A DNA stretch of 64,000 nt from Aliivibrio sp. EL58 (GCF_900312675.1 NZ_OMPC01000011.1:268-64267), one strand, 5' to 3'; positions 27,083-35,718 are shown, numbered from the stretch's first letter. Made by a program: numbers and translations. Notes: generated by a model from the sequence alone, not told the origin.

Positions 27083-27107
27083 AGATTAAAGATTAAAGAT
27101 TAAAGAT
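27073..27107 (+). repeat. Five tandem copies of TAAAGAT at the end of yggE
   Basis: Five perfect head-to-tail copies of the heptamer TAAAGAT. The first copy supplies the Lys-Asp codons and the second begins with the TAA stop. Copy-number change would mainly alter the 3' untranslated region. Confidence 0.95.
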
Positions 27108-27121
27108 ATATAGCGACAGAA

Positions 27122-27155
27122 AAAAGGGTTACCGTAATGGTAACCCTTTTTATAT
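27122..27155. terminator. Bidirectional terminator between yggE and serA
   Basis: A 12-bp stem AAAAGGGTTACC/GGTAACCCTTTT with loop GTAAT and A/T tracts on both sides. It serves both convergent genes. Confidence 0.92.
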
Positions 27156-27176
27156 CAAAAAGAATAAACACGGTTA

Positions 27177-28406
27177 TTAGTGCAGGATTCGAGCTCGGAT
27201 TGTGCCTTCGATTGCTTTTAGTTGAACGAGTGCTTCTTCTGAACGAGCCGTTTCAACATCAATGACTACATAGCCCATCTCAGCAGATGTTTGTAGATAT
27301 TGTGCTGCGATATTAATGCCTTCATCAGCAAAAATACGGTTAATGCTCGTTAGGATACCTGGGCGGTTTTCATGAATATGAAGTAGACGCGAGGTATCTG
27401 TATGCAATGGAAGAGATACTTCAGGAAAGTTAACCGATGATAAAGTTGAACCGTTATCTGAGTATTTCGTTAATTTACCAGCAACTTCAACGCCGATATT
27501 TTCTTGAGCTTCTTGAGTTGAACCACCAACATGCGGCGTAAGAATAACATTATCAAACTTCTGTAATGGAGACTCAAACGGTTCAGCATTTGTTTTTGGC
27601 TCTGTAGGGAATACATCGATAGCAGCCCCTCCTAGATGTCCTGACTCAAGTGCATCACACAAATCAGAGATCTTCACTACCGTGCCACGAGCGGCGTTAA
27701 TAAAGATAGCTCCAGGCTTCATACGAGCAAACTCTTCAGCGCCCATCATGTCTTTTGTGCCAGCGGTTTCTGGTACATGAAGAGAGATAACATCACACTT
27801 ATTTAGTAACTCACTCATGGTTGAGATCTGAGTGGCGTTACCTAGAGATAATTTATTTTCAATATCATAGTAATAAACACGCATACCTAGGTTTTCAGCT
27901 AAGATCCCTAATTGTGTGCCGATATGTCCATAACCTACAATACCCAAACGTTTGCCTCGTGCTTCAAAAGAAGAGTCAGCGCTTTTTTTCCAAACGCCAC
28001 GGTGAGCTTGTGCATTTTTTTCTGGAATGCCACGAAGTAGTAATAAAATTTGTCCTAGTACTAATTCAGCGACACTGCGTGTATTTGAGAACGGTGCGTT
28101 AAAGACTGGAATACCACGTTTTGCCGCTGCGGTTAAATCAACTTGGTTTGTACCAATACAGAAACAACCGACAGCCACTAATTTGTTTGCAGCCTCGAAT
28201 ACTTCTTGAGTTAATTGAGTGCGTGAGCGTAAACCGATGAAGTGAACATCTTTCACTGCTTCAAGAAGTTCTTCTTCCGACAATGAACCTTTGTGGTATT
28301 CAATGTTGGTATAGCCGTCAGCTTGAAAGACTTCAACACAAGATGGGTGCAATCCTTCTAAAAGAAGAACTTTAATTTTTTCTTTTTCCAGAGATACTTT
28401 TGCCAT
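27177..28406 (-). CDS. serA: D-3-phosphoglycerate dehydrogenase
   Basis: A 409-aa NAD-dependent enzyme for the first step of serine synthesis. The substrate domain starts MAKVSLEKEKIKVLLLEG and includes HFIGLRSRTQLT. The Rossmann motif is GIVGYGHIGTQLGILAENLG near residue 155, catalytic segments are INAARGTVVK and TPHVGGSTQEAQENIG, and a C-terminal ACT domain (HENRPGILTSINRIFADEG) mediates serine inhibition in the family. The start is the ATG at 28406 by comparison with E. coli SerA; a longer frame to 28454 is not supported. AAGGAT lies upstream. Confidence 0.96.
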   Translation of the reverse strand: MAKVSLEKEKIKVLLLEGLHPSCVEVFQADGYTNIEYHKGSLSEEELLEAVKDVHFIGLRSRTQLTQEVFEAANKLVAVGCFCIGTNQVDLTAAAKRGIPVFNAPFSNTRSVAELVLGQILLLLRGIPEKNAQAHRGVWKKSADSSFEARGKRLGIVGYGHIGTQLGILAENLGMRVYYYDIENKLSLGNATQISTMSELLNKCDVISLHVPETAGTKDMMGAEEFARMKPGAIFINAARGTVVKISDLCDALESGHLGGAAIDVFPTEPKTNAEPFESPLQKFDNVILTPHVGGSTQEAQENIGVEVAGKLTKYSDNGSTLSSVNFPEVSLPLHTDTSRLLHIHENRPGILTSINRIFADEGINIAAQYLQTSAEMGYVVIDVETARSEEALVQLKAIEGTIRARILH

Positions 28407-28512
28407 GGTGTTCTTATCCTTAAAAACAAATTTAAATGGGGAGTTTATGTTCAATGATTATAAAGTATCAAAAAATAATCAGTTTGGGTAAGAAAATTAC
28501 GGAATAGTTAAT

Positions 28513-28539
28513 AAAAAACGGTGCTAATGAGCACCGTTT
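28513..28539 (-). terminator. rpiA terminator
   Basis: On the minus strand AAACGGTGCT pairs with AGCACCGTTT and is followed by a T-run, 57 bp past rpiA. It separates rpiA from serA. Confidence 0.82.
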
Positions 28540-28595
28540 GTAATCAAATGACATTTTCAGCTCTCAACCTAAGAGGTAAAAAGGTAATTTGTTGT

Positions 28596-29252
28596 CTAAT
28601 CGAATTTTTTTACGCCGTCAGGAGAGCCAACTAACAGTACGTCTGCGCCACGGTGAGCAAATAAACCGACAGTGACAACGCCAGCAAGACTATTGATTTT
28701 ATCTTCTAATTCTTTAGCGTTAGTGATCTGCATATTATGTACGTCTAAGATCATATTGCCATTATCGGTAACTACGCCTTCACGGTATGCAGGATCACCA
28801 CCAAGTTTAACTAGCTCACGAGCTACATAAGAGCGAGCCATTGGGATAACTTCAACAGGCAGAGGGAATTGACCTAGTACGTCTACTTGTTTCGTATCAT
28901 CAACAATACAAATGAATTTTTCAGAAATAGCAGCAACGATTTTTTCACGAGTAAGAGCAGCACCGCCGCCTTTAATCATTTCGTTTTTAGCGTTGATTTC
29001 ATCTGCGCCATCAACATAAACATCAAGACTGAAAACATCATTACACTCGAAGACTGGAATGCCTAGTTCTTTCAGCTTTTCAGTTGATGCTACAGAGCTT
29101 GATACTGCACCTTTGATTTCTTTTTTCATGGTCGCAAGTGCGTCGATGAAATGATTAACTGTTGATCCTGTACCCACACCAACAATGCTGCCAGCTTGTA
29201 CGTATTCTAACGCTGCCCAACCGGCTGCTTTTTTCATCTCGTCTTGAGTCAT
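28596..29252 (-). CDS. rpiA: Ribose-5-phosphate isomerase A
   Basis: A 218-aa enzyme interconverting ribose-5-phosphate and ribulose-5-phosphate in the pentose phosphate pathway. Motifs are [19 protein letters not shown] near residue 25, YVDGADEIN near 80 and [16 protein letters not shown] near 95, which includes the catalytic Glu and Lys. E. coli RpiA has 219 aa. AGGAG is 8 nt before the ATG. It is followed by its own terminator. Confidence 0.96.
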   Translation of the reverse strand: MTQDEMKKAAGWAALEYVQAGSIVGVGTGSTVNHFIDALATMKKEIKGAVSSSVASTEKLKELGIPVFECNDVFSLDVYVDGADEINAKNEMIKGGGAALTREKIVAAISEKFICIVDDTKQVDVLGQFPLPVEVIPMARSYVARELVKLGGDPAYREGVVTDNGNMILDVHNMQITNAKELEDKINSLAGVVTVGLFAHRGADVLLVGSPDGVKKFD

Positions 29253-29284
29253 GACATTCTCCTAATGAAATAATAGTGTTTATA

Positions 29285-29326
29285 CCAATTTAACTAAGCC
29301 TTTGATTAAAGGTTTAGTTAAATTGG
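29285..29326. repeat. 42-bp palindromic element upstream of rpiA
   Basis: The left arm CCAATTTAACTAAGCCTTT and right arm AAAGGTTTAGTTAAATTGG form a 19-bp stem with one G-U pair and a GATT loop. It lies 33 bp before the rpiA start on the 5' side, in the likely promoter or leader. The compact perfect palindrome resembles a dispersed REP-type element, but only one copy is present in this window. Confidence 0.6.
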
Positions 29327-29481
29327 CATTAAATGAAATCGGCGTGATTATAACGCACTGTTTTTTCTTCGTCAGAAAAAAGAAGTCAATAAATGGAGAA
29401 AATAGAGAATAAATGCAAACGTTTTCGTTGTTGGTTAATTTGAAAGTAATATTGAGAATAGAGGGGACGATAATAAGAGTA

Positions 29482-30063
29482 TTACCAATGCCAGATCTGC
29501 GTTGGCGTAATTATCCGTGGTAGAGGAACATCCCAAGATTCAATCGGCAATGCATCAACTTGTTGGCAAGCATGAGCAATACCAATAGGCATTGGCCCTG
29601 TTTGATTTTGCTCCCAATTAACAAGAGTGCGATCGTAATAGCCACCTCCCATACCTAAGCGATTACCCAAATGGTCAAAAGCCACAAGAGGCGTGATGAT
29701 AACATCTAACTGGTTGACTGGAACGACCTGAGTTTTATCTAGTTTAGGTTCTAAGATTTGGTATTTATTTAAAATAAGAGGGGTGTCTTTGGTGTATTCA
29801 AGAAACAGTAAATGCCCTTTACTAAAAGGATGGATCACAGGCAGAGTAACGGATTTACCTTGTTGCCAGAGCCAGTCAATGAGAAGTGAGGTATTGATTT
29901 CACCATCAACAGAGAGATAAATAGCGACCGATTTGGCTTTTTGAATATAAGGGTCATTAGCGCACTGTAAGACAAGGTCTGTGGCTGCTTGATGTTGTTC
30001 TTGAGGAGTTAATGAATTACGAGTGTGGCGAATGGATTGTCGAATGTGTCGACGAGATGTCAT
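29482..30063 (-). CDS. fau: 5-formyltetrahydrofolate cyclo-ligase
   Basis: A 193-aa enzyme (YgfA/Fau) converting 5-formyl-THF to 5,10-methenyl-THF in folate metabolism. The N-terminal MTSRRHIRQSIRHTRNSL is basic, as usual. The ATP/folate-binding signature RLGMGGGYYDRTL is near residue 130. The start at 30063 is chosen because the frame further upstream runs into 6S RNA; GGGGT at the 3' end of the 6S gene can serve as ribosome binding site. The 6S RNA-fau arrangement is conserved in gamma-proteobacteria and the two are made from one precursor in E. coli. Confidence 0.93.
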   Translation of the reverse strand: MTSRRHIRQSIRHTRNSLTPQEQHQAATDLVLQCANDPYIQKAKSVAIYLSVDGEINTSLLIDWLWQQGKSVTLPVIHPFSKGHLLFLEYTKDTPLILNKYQILEPKLDKTQVVPVNQLDVIITPLVAFDHLGNRLGMGGGYYDRTLVNWEQNQTGPMPIGIAHACQQVDALPIESWDVPLPRIITPTQIWHW

Positions 30064-30246
30064 GGAATACCCCAAAGTGCCGTAGTGGTCGTAGCCCTTG
30101 AACCCTAGGTTCAAGGCGGATCAGCAAAATTTACCGTAGGCTTCTCAGTACAAGCCGAGCATGCTCAATAGTAAATAAATACTAACCCTAATTTGTGCTT
30201 ATCGGCTCAGGGACATAGATCCGCCTACAAACACTCCAGGGTAAAT
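30064..30246 (-). ncRNA. ssrS: 6S RNA
   Basis: About 183 nt matching E. coli 6S RNA in its signature segments: GTCCCTGAGCCGATA, GAGCATGCTCGG, GAGAAGCCT and CTTGAACC...GGTTCAAGGGCTACG. The ends TACCCTGGAGTG and CACTTTGGGGTA pair over 12 bp to form the closing stem around the large central bubble. 6S RNA binds sigma-70 RNA polymerase as a promoter mimic in stationary phase. It sits immediately upstream of fau, as in E. coli. The exact 5' end is uncertain by about 3 nt. Confidence 0.95.
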
Positions 30247-30276
30247 TTTATTCTTTTGCTATCCTTAGCGAGAGCT

Positions 30277-30603
30277 CTATTCTGCCGTATTTTCTTCTAT
30301 TTGGCTAGGCTTTACGGTAGAAATTGCCGCTTCTAATGCGTTAGCAAGTAATCCCATTCGCTCATAAACATCTGAAGAATGCTTATTTGCTTCTTTTTTC
30401 GCCATATGCAGTTCATAGCAGATATTTAACGAGGTAATAGTTAATAGTTGCTCTGTATTGGTTACTTTCGTTCGTTCAGATAATTCATTTACACGGTTAT
30501 CTAAATCTTTAGCGGCCTCTTTTAATGCAGCTTCTTGGCCAGCAGGGCAGTTAACCTTGATGGCTCGTCCTAAAATTTGGACTTGCACGGCTTGGCTTGT
30601 CAT
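30277..30603 (-). CDS. zapA: Cell division protein ZapA
   Basis: A 108-aa FtsZ-ring stabiliser. The N-terminal beta-strand region (VQVQILGRAIKVNCPAGQEAAL) is followed by a long helix (KEAAKDLDNRVNELSERT and on), and the C-terminus is a predicted coiled coil, as in ZapA. E. coli ZapA has 109 aa. The ATG at 30603 is preferred; a GTG just upstream is possible. It is upstream of 6S-fau in the same direction and divergent from ygfB, as in E. coli. Confidence 0.93.
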   Translation of the reverse strand: MTSQAVQVQILGRAIKVNCPAGQEAALKEAAKDLDNRVNELSERTKVTNTEQLLTITSLNICYELHMAKKEANKHSSDVYERMGLLANALEAAISTVKPSQIEENTAE

Positions 30604-30862
30604 CACAATACATTACTCATCGTTAAACTATGGGATTACACTGATAGGAAAGCATCATCAGTGATAAGTAAATGAAACTATAAGAAATGCAGTAATAAGA
30701 TTCAAGCATTTCCCTTCTCTTTGTTGATAGTGGTTAACTATATTCTTAATAAAACAACAATATGATGAAAAGATACGCAATTGCGAGAGATAGTGAGTTT
30801 TCTGAGTATGCTCAAAGTGGTAGCATTGCGCTATCAATTATAAATACAGAGATCGTCTAATT

Positions 30863-31432
30863 ATGAGCGAAATTAAAATACCTGAATTCCTGGCTGTTGA
30901 GTCAGTTCTAAAAGACAGCGGACTGGCTGTTACGCCATCAGAATTACATGGTTTACTGACTGGAATGATCAGCGGTGGATTATCGTTAGACGATCAAACC
31001 TGGAAACCTCTTATTTATGATTACACGAATGATGGGATGGGATGGCCAGACAGTGCTATTCAAGTTGGGACTCAGGCTTTCCAATCAACAATAGAAGAAC
31101 TGACGTCGGAAAAAATGGCGTTATCGCTATTAATTCCTGATGAAAAAGAAACGCTAATGAATCGCGCAGACGGTTTAAGTGAGTGGGTTAACCACTTTAT
31201 TTCAGGGCTTGGCTTAGTCGGTCTAAAAATGGATAACGCCTCTGATTCACTTAAAGAAGCGCTTTTAGATTTAGAAGAGATAGCACGCTTAGGTATTGAT
31301 GAAGATGATGATCTTGAAGAGCAAGAAGATCTATTTGAACAAGTATTAGAACATGTTCGTATTTGTGTATTAACCATTCATGCTGAGTTAGGGCAGAAAG
31401 TACATAAAGACGCATCGAAAACAGTACATTAA
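30863..31432 (+). CDS. ygfB: UPF0149 family protein YgfB
   Basis: A 189-aa acidic, helical protein of the UPF0149/YgfB family, with the family block TPSELHGLLTGMISGG near residue 27, a mid region SEWVNHFISGLGLVG, and the very acidic DEDDDLEEQEDLFEQVLEHVRI near 153. Its biochemical role is not established. It is divergent from zapA and 11 bp upstream of ubiH, so it is probably in one transcript with ubiH-ubiI. The aminopeptidase gene pepP found here in E. coli is absent. Confidence 0.92.
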   Translation: MSEIKIPEFLAVESVLKDSGLAVTPSELHGLLTGMISGGLSLDDQTWKPLIYDYTNDGMGWPDSAIQVGTQAFQSTIEELTSEKMALSLLIPDEKETLMNRADGLSEWVNHFISGLGLVGLKMDNASDSLKEALLDLEEIARLGIDEDDDLEEQEDLFEQVLEHVRICVLTIHAELGQKVHKDASKTVH

Positions 31433-31443
31433 CGGGCAATGCT

Positions 31444-32631
31444 ATGACACATTATGATGTAGTGATCGTGGGTGGAGCAATGGCAGGGGCAACCTTGGCT
31501 TTAGCTTTGGAAAAAATGAATCAAGAGACATTATCGATCGCGGTAATTGAAGCGTTAGAGCCAAATTTGGATCAACACCCAGGTTATGACTCGAGAAGTA
31601 TCGCCTTATCAAATGGCACCGCTCAATTATTACAAGATATTGGTCTTTGGTCAGAGATCGAATCATTTTCAACGGCCATTCATCATATTCATGTGTCAGA
31701 TCAGTATCATATGGGATTAACAGAATTAACCTCTAAAGAGCTTAATGTTGATGGCCTAGGTTATGTGGTGGAGTTAGCTGATGTTGGTCGTTTTTATCAT
31801 CAAAAACTAGCTAACTCTAAAAATATTGCTCTGCTTTGTCCTGCCTCCGTTGTTAATATCGAGCGTGAAATAGCAGTCTCTACCTTAACGTTATCTACGG
31901 GCGAGGTGATTTCAACATCGTTAGTGATTGCGGCTGATGGCGCGGAATCTAAAACGTGTAAGAGTATGAATATTGAGAGTCAGAATGATGATTTTCAGCA
32001 AGTTGCTATTATTGCAAATATCACGACCGATATTCATCCTCAAGGTAAAGCATTTGAACGTTTTACTGAGCATGGGCCGTTGGCTTTACTTCCTATGTCC
32101 AAAGGACGCAGCTCTTTAGTTTGGTGCGTAAGCCCTGAAGAGTCACAACAGATACTAGCTTATGATGATGCTACTTTTTTAGAGCATCTACAACGTGCTT
32201 TTGGGTGGCGTTTAGGCCAGTTAATTAAAACAGGTAAGCGTGCACATTATCCACTATGGTTACGTCGCCAAAAGCAGCATGTATCGCATCGTTTTGCTGC
32301 CATAGGTAATGCCGCTCAAACGCTTCACCCGATTGCGGGACAAGGCTTTAATCTAGGGATTAGAGATGTTTTTTCTTTAGCTGAATGTATCTCTCAAGCC
32401 AATCAGCTGGGGCGTGATGTCGGTGAATATGCTGTACTTTCAACATATCAAAAACGTCGCCAACCTGATCAACAACAAACAATAGGCATGACAGCAGGGC
32501 TGATCTCTATTTTTGCAAATAATGCGTTTCCCATGATTATAGGAAGAAATGTAAGTTTGTGTGCTGTTGATACTTTCCGTGCTTTTTTAAAGCCCTTAAC
32601 ATTACGAGCTATGGGCAGAGTGAATAGATAA
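31444..32631 (+). CDS. ubiH: Ubiquinone biosynthesis monooxygenase UbiH
   Basis: A 395-aa FAD-dependent aromatic hydroxylase acting on the ubiquinone ring (C1 hydroxylation in E. coli). An N-terminal FAD motif VVIVGGAMAGATLALAL, a middle motif VIAADGAESKT and the C-terminal GNAAQTLHPIAGQGFNLGIRD define the UbiH/UbiF/UbiI family. The specific assignment rests on VSDQYHMGLTEL and AFERFTEHGPLALLPMSKGR, which resemble E. coli UbiH. It is 2-5 bp upstream of ubiI in the same operon. Confidence 0.94.
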   Translation: MTHYDVVIVGGAMAGATLALALEKMNQETLSIAVIEALEPNLDQHPGYDSRSIALSNGTAQLLQDIGLWSEIESFSTAIHHIHVSDQYHMGLTELTSKELNVDGLGYVVELADVGRFYHQKLANSKNIALLCPASVVNIEREIAVSTLTLSTGEVISTSLVIAADGAESKTCKSMNIESQNDDFQQVAIIANITTDIHPQGKAFERFTEHGPLALLPMSKGRSSLVWCVSPEESQQILAYDDATFLEHLQRAFGWRLGQLIKTGKRAHYPLWLRRQKQHVSHRFAAIGNAAQTLHPIAGQGFNLGIRDVFSLAECISQANQLGRDVGEYAVLSTYQKRRQPDQQQTIGMTAGLISIFANNAFPMIIGRNVSLCAVDTFRAFLKPLTLRAMGRVNR

Positions 32632-32636
32632 TTATG

Positions 32637-33848
32637 ATGCAAAGTGTAGATATTGCGATTATTGGTGGTGGCATGGTTGGTTTGACTGTTGCCGCTGCAT
32701 TAGAAAATAGTGGATTACGAATCGCCATCATTGAAAGTAAATTACCTGACACTGAGTTGGCCGATTTACCGGATGTGCGAGTGTCTGCGATTAGTCGAGC
32801 AAGTGAAAATATTTTAGAGCATGTTGGTGCATGGCAAGGGATTGTTGCTCGAAGAGCCTCTCCTTATTCTTCAATGAAGGTATGGGAGCAAGACAGTTTC
32901 GCTCGTATTGAATTTGAAGCCGAGCAGATAGCTCAGCGTAATTTAGGACATATTGTTGAAAATCGAGTAATTCAGCTGTCACTACTTGAGAAAGTATCAA
33001 AACAAGAAAACGTAACACTATTAGCACCAGAGCGTTGCAGTAATATTATGTTTGGTGAAAGCGAAGCGTGGCTTAATTTAGAATCAGGAAAAGCGGTGAC
33101 CGCTAAGCTTGTTGTTGGCGCAGATGGTGCTAATTCATGGTTACGCCAGCAGGTTGATATCCCTCTTACCCATTGGGATTACGGACACAGTGCATTAGTT
33201 GCTAATATTAGAACTGTAGAGCCTCATGATAAAACAGCCCGTCAAATATTTAGACCAGAAGGACCATTAGCATTCCTTCCATTAGGTGAAGATAATTTAA
33301 ATTCAATAGTATGGTCATTAGATCCTCTTCATGCAGAGAATTTAGTGTCAATGCCAGAAGAAGAGTTTAATAAGCAGCTAACCGCCGCATTTGATAATCA
33401 ACTGGGCTTATGCAAAGTTGAAGGTGAACGACAAGCATTTCCTTTAAAAATGCGCTACGCCAAAGACTTTGTAAAAGAACGCGTTGTCCTTGTGGGTGAT
33501 GCTGCACATACCATTCACCCATTAGCAGGACAAGGGGTGAATTTGGGTTTAGCTGATGCCGCGGCATTAGCTGAAACTATTAATGAGTTGCATCAAGAAG
33601 GCAAAGATATCGGACTAAAAACGAATTTACGCCCTTTTGAGCGCTGGAGAAAAGCAGAAGCGGCACAGATGATTGCCTCAATGCAGGGATTTAAAGAGTT
33701 GTTTTCTGGGTCTAATCCGATTAAAAAGTTAGTTAGAGGGATCGGTATGTCTCTGACTAATGAAGTCACTCCCGTTAAAGATGAATGTTTGAAACGAGCA
33801 TTAGGTGTGTCTGGCCGATTACCAAAAATAGCTCAGAATAAAGCATAA
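32637..33848 (+). CDS. ubiI: Ubiquinone biosynthesis monooxygenase UbiI (VisC)
   Basis: A 403-aa FAD-dependent hydroxylase, UbiI/VisC type (C5 hydroxylation of the ubiquinone ring in E. coli). The N-terminus MQSVDIAIIGGGMVGLTVAA carries the dinucleotide-binding motif, VVGADGANSWLR is the middle motif, and VVLVGDAAHTIHPLAGQGVN is the second FAD motif. Two adjacent ATGs exist (32634 and 32637); the second matches the E. coli N-terminus. It is the last gene of ygfB-ubiH-ubiI, followed by a strong terminator. Confidence 0.94.
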   Translation: MQSVDIAIIGGGMVGLTVAAALENSGLRIAIIESKLPDTELADLPDVRVSAISRASENILEHVGAWQGIVARRASPYSSMKVWEQDSFARIEFEAEQIAQRNLGHIVENRVIQLSLLEKVSKQENVTLLAPERCSNIMFGESEAWLNLESGKAVTAKLVVGADGANSWLRQQVDIPLTHWDYGHSALVANIRTVEPHDKTARQIFRPEGPLAFLPLGEDNLNSIVWSLDPLHAENLVSMPEEEFNKQLTAAFDNQLGLCKVEGERQAFPLKMRYAKDFVKERVVLVGDAAHTIHPLAGQGVNLGLADAAALAETINELHQEGKDIGLKTNLRPFERWRKAEAAQMIASMQGFKELFSGSNPIKKLVRGIGMSLTNEVTPVKDECLKRALGVSGRLPKIAQNKA

Positions 33849-33867
33849 TTTACATTGTTATAGATAT

Positions 33868-33897
33868 AAAAAAGGTAGCGTTAGCTACCTTTTTTAT
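33868..33897. terminator. Terminator after ubiI
   Basis: A 12-bp stem AAAAAAGGTAGC/GCTACCTTTTTT with a GTTA loop. It can act on both strands and also serves the convergent small gene at 33921. Confidence 0.9.
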
Positions 33898-33920
33898 TTG
33901 TATCGATTTTACATATGGGT

Positions 33921-34124
33921 CTAGTAAGAAAGTCGTAATCGAGCTACTTCCAAGTTAATCTCTTTTATCATTCGATATTGTTCGCGTTCCGCTTGAGAAG
34001 GGATAATTAATTTCCCTGCTTCAAACCTAAACTCTCCAATACCATGAATATGAATCTTTCCGTTAAATAGTCGACTAATATGTTTAGCAATCATGCTTGG
34101 TGCATAGTGCTTAAAAAATCGCAT
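33921..34124 (-). CDS. ytfK: DUF1107 protein, YtfK-like
   Basis: A 67-aa protein starting MRFFKHYAPSMIAKHISRLF and continuing FNGKIHIHGIGEFRFEAGKL then IIPSQ, which follows the pattern of E. coli YtfK (DUF1107) along its whole length. In E. coli YtfK binds SpoT and tips it toward (p)ppGpp synthesis under phosphate or fatty-acid starvation. The same role here is inferred from family membership. AAGGAT 6 nt before the ATG at 34124 fixes the start. It appears monocistronic. Confidence 0.78.
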   Translation of the reverse strand: MRFFKHYAPSMIAKHISRLFNGKIHIHGIGEFRFEAGKLIIPSQAEREQYRMIKEINLEVARLRLSY

Positions 34125-34311
34125 CACATTATCCTTTAGTGATTAATACAACACAGCGCTTTATGTGCTTTAGCCATATTATAAATCAGAACAGATGAAG
34201 GTTGTGTTACAAATGTAGGATAGAGTGATGATGAAGTCAGTTTTTGTGTTTTTATGTTCTTAAATTTGATCTTTATCCAATATTAAACACTATCAATAGC
34301 TAGAAAAAGAT

Positions 34312-34430
34312 AAAAAAAAGCCCGAATAAATTCGGGCAAACAGTCACAGATGCATTTCCAATATATAGATACATTGGAGTAAATTGTTTGGAGTTAAACA
34401 ATTTATGCGTTCTTTTGTAAGAAAAGAACA
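34312..34430 (-). ncRNA. Candidate structured small RNA
   Basis: A 456-bp gene-free region (34125-34580) holds four hairpins in about 110 nt ending, on the minus strand, in a strong intrinsic terminator: GCCCGAA/TTCGGGC (320-326 with 331-337 after 34000) followed by eight Ts. Upstream on that strand are GTTCTTTT/AAAAGAAC (34409-34416 with 34422-34429), AAATTGTTT/AAACAATTT (34381-34389 with 34396-34404) and TCCAAT/ATTGGA (34357-34362 with 34373-34378). It may be a small RNA or the long 3' end of the ygfZ transcript. No convincing promoter was found. Confidence 0.45.
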
Positions 34431-34580
34431 CAGTAAAGATAGCTAAAGAATAACTAACTTGCTACTTATTCATAAAAAATAAATAACAATTCATATTTGT
34501 TGGCTGAAATCTGCGTTTAAGATCAATAATAAAATGCAATCGTGTAAATTAATCTTATTTTTGATACAAAAATAATCGTC

Positions 34581-35537
34581 TTATTCGTCATCAAGAGAGT
34601 ATGGAAGAGACATTTTCTCCCAAATAGACTCTTGAAGCTTGAATTGAGTGTCATCATCAAGATCATTTGGAAGAATAGCTAAGGCAAGGGTATGGCCATC
34701 TTCGTAACGGAAAGCAGAAACAATCGTTCCGCCTTTACGCCAGTTTTCACCAACACTACGCTCAATGGCATCGCCAGCAACTGGAGCTTGTTCTGATTGA
34801 CCAGAAACAAGATACATTGCTCGCTTATTTATGCCTCGGTACTTAGCTCTTGCGACAGTTTCTTGGCCGGTATAGCAGCCTTTTTTAAAGCTAATGCCAC
34901 CAATAGCCTGCAAGTTCATTGCTTGAGGAATATGCTCATTAACTAATGGCTTATCAAGTAGAGGAAGACCCTGTTGAATAGTGTAAAGCTCCCACAAGGA
35001 TTCATCACATAGGGTTGCTTGAGTTAATGATGATAGTAGAGCTTCTTTATGTTCATTTGTTGTCACTAGTAGCCATTGTGACTCACCTGTTTTTGCAAAA
35101 GTACCAAATTGAGAGGTACGAACAAAGCTTTGTGAATCTGTATTCTCATTAATCCAAGCTTCTGCTTCTTGTCCGGTAAAGCCTAGTAATACATCGTCAG
35201 ATATAGTGATATCAACTTTAGAAAATACTGAATATTTTTTGATTTCAGTTAATTCAGTTTCAATCGCACTTTTACGTTGAAATAAGGCATAACCTTCGTT
35301 GTGATGGAAAAGCTGAAAGATACTCCATAACTTACCTTTAGCATCACAGTGGCCACCAAACGTTATCTCATCTTGAGCTAACGCCACTACATCGCAAGTA
35401 ATTTGGCCATGTAGATAGGATTTTTTATCGTTACCTACCATGGTAATTAATGCCCAATTATTCAATTCTGAAATGGCAAAGCTTGGTAAGGTAGCGTCTT
35501 TTTTAATGGATAATTCTGGGAATAAAGTGCTCATCAT
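34581..35537 (-). CDS. ygfZ: tRNA-modifying / Fe-S cluster protein YgfZ
   Basis: A 318-aa folate-binding protein of the YgfZ/GcvT-like family, which supports activity of certain Fe-S enzymes and tRNA modification (MiaB) in E. coli. The diagnostic motif [17 protein letters not shown] with the redox Cys lies near residue 225. The N-terminus includes [22 protein letters not shown], typical of the GcvT-T fold. It is divergent from sdhE, as in E. coli. Two adjacent ATGs exist at the start. Confidence 0.92.
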   Translation of the reverse strand: MMSTLFPELSIKKDATLPSFAISELNNWALITMVGNDKKSYLHGQITCDVVALAQDEITFGGHCDAKGKLWSIFQLFHHNEGYALFQRKSAIETELTEIKKYSVFSKVDITISDDVLLGFTGQEAEAWINENTDSQSFVRTSQFGTFAKTGESQWLLVTTNEHKEALLSSLTQATLCDESLWELYTIQQGLPLLDKPLVNEHIPQAMNLQAIGGISFKKGCYTGQETVARAKYRGINKRAMYLVSGQSEQAPVAGDAIERSVGENWRKGGTIVSAFRYEDGHTLALAILPNDLDDDTQFKLQESIWEKMSLPYSLDDE

Positions 35538-35718
35538 TACATTCTTATTTGGTTAGGTCATTTCCCTTATAGTAAATGTCTGCATTTTAAATGTCAGTAA
35601 AAAGAAACAAGTAGTTTTATGTCTCATCTTCTTCATCTTGTGACTTTAGATCATGGTTGTCGTAGAAAGAGACTGGTAGACTCCAGTGAGTTATTTCTAT
35701 TTTTAAACTAGGTACAGT

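Noticed and set aside
27073-27107. Phase-variable switch of yggE by the heptamer repeat
   Set aside because: The repeat lies at the last codons and each unit supplies a TAA, so copy-number change would not switch the gene off.
28407-28454. A 16-residue N-terminal extension of serA
   Set aside because: Residues from MAKVSLEKEK match the E. coli start, and a ribosome binding site lies inside the extension.
30064-30114. A 17-residue N-terminal extension of fau
   Set aside because: It is encoded by the 3' end of 6S RNA and has no counterpart in the family.
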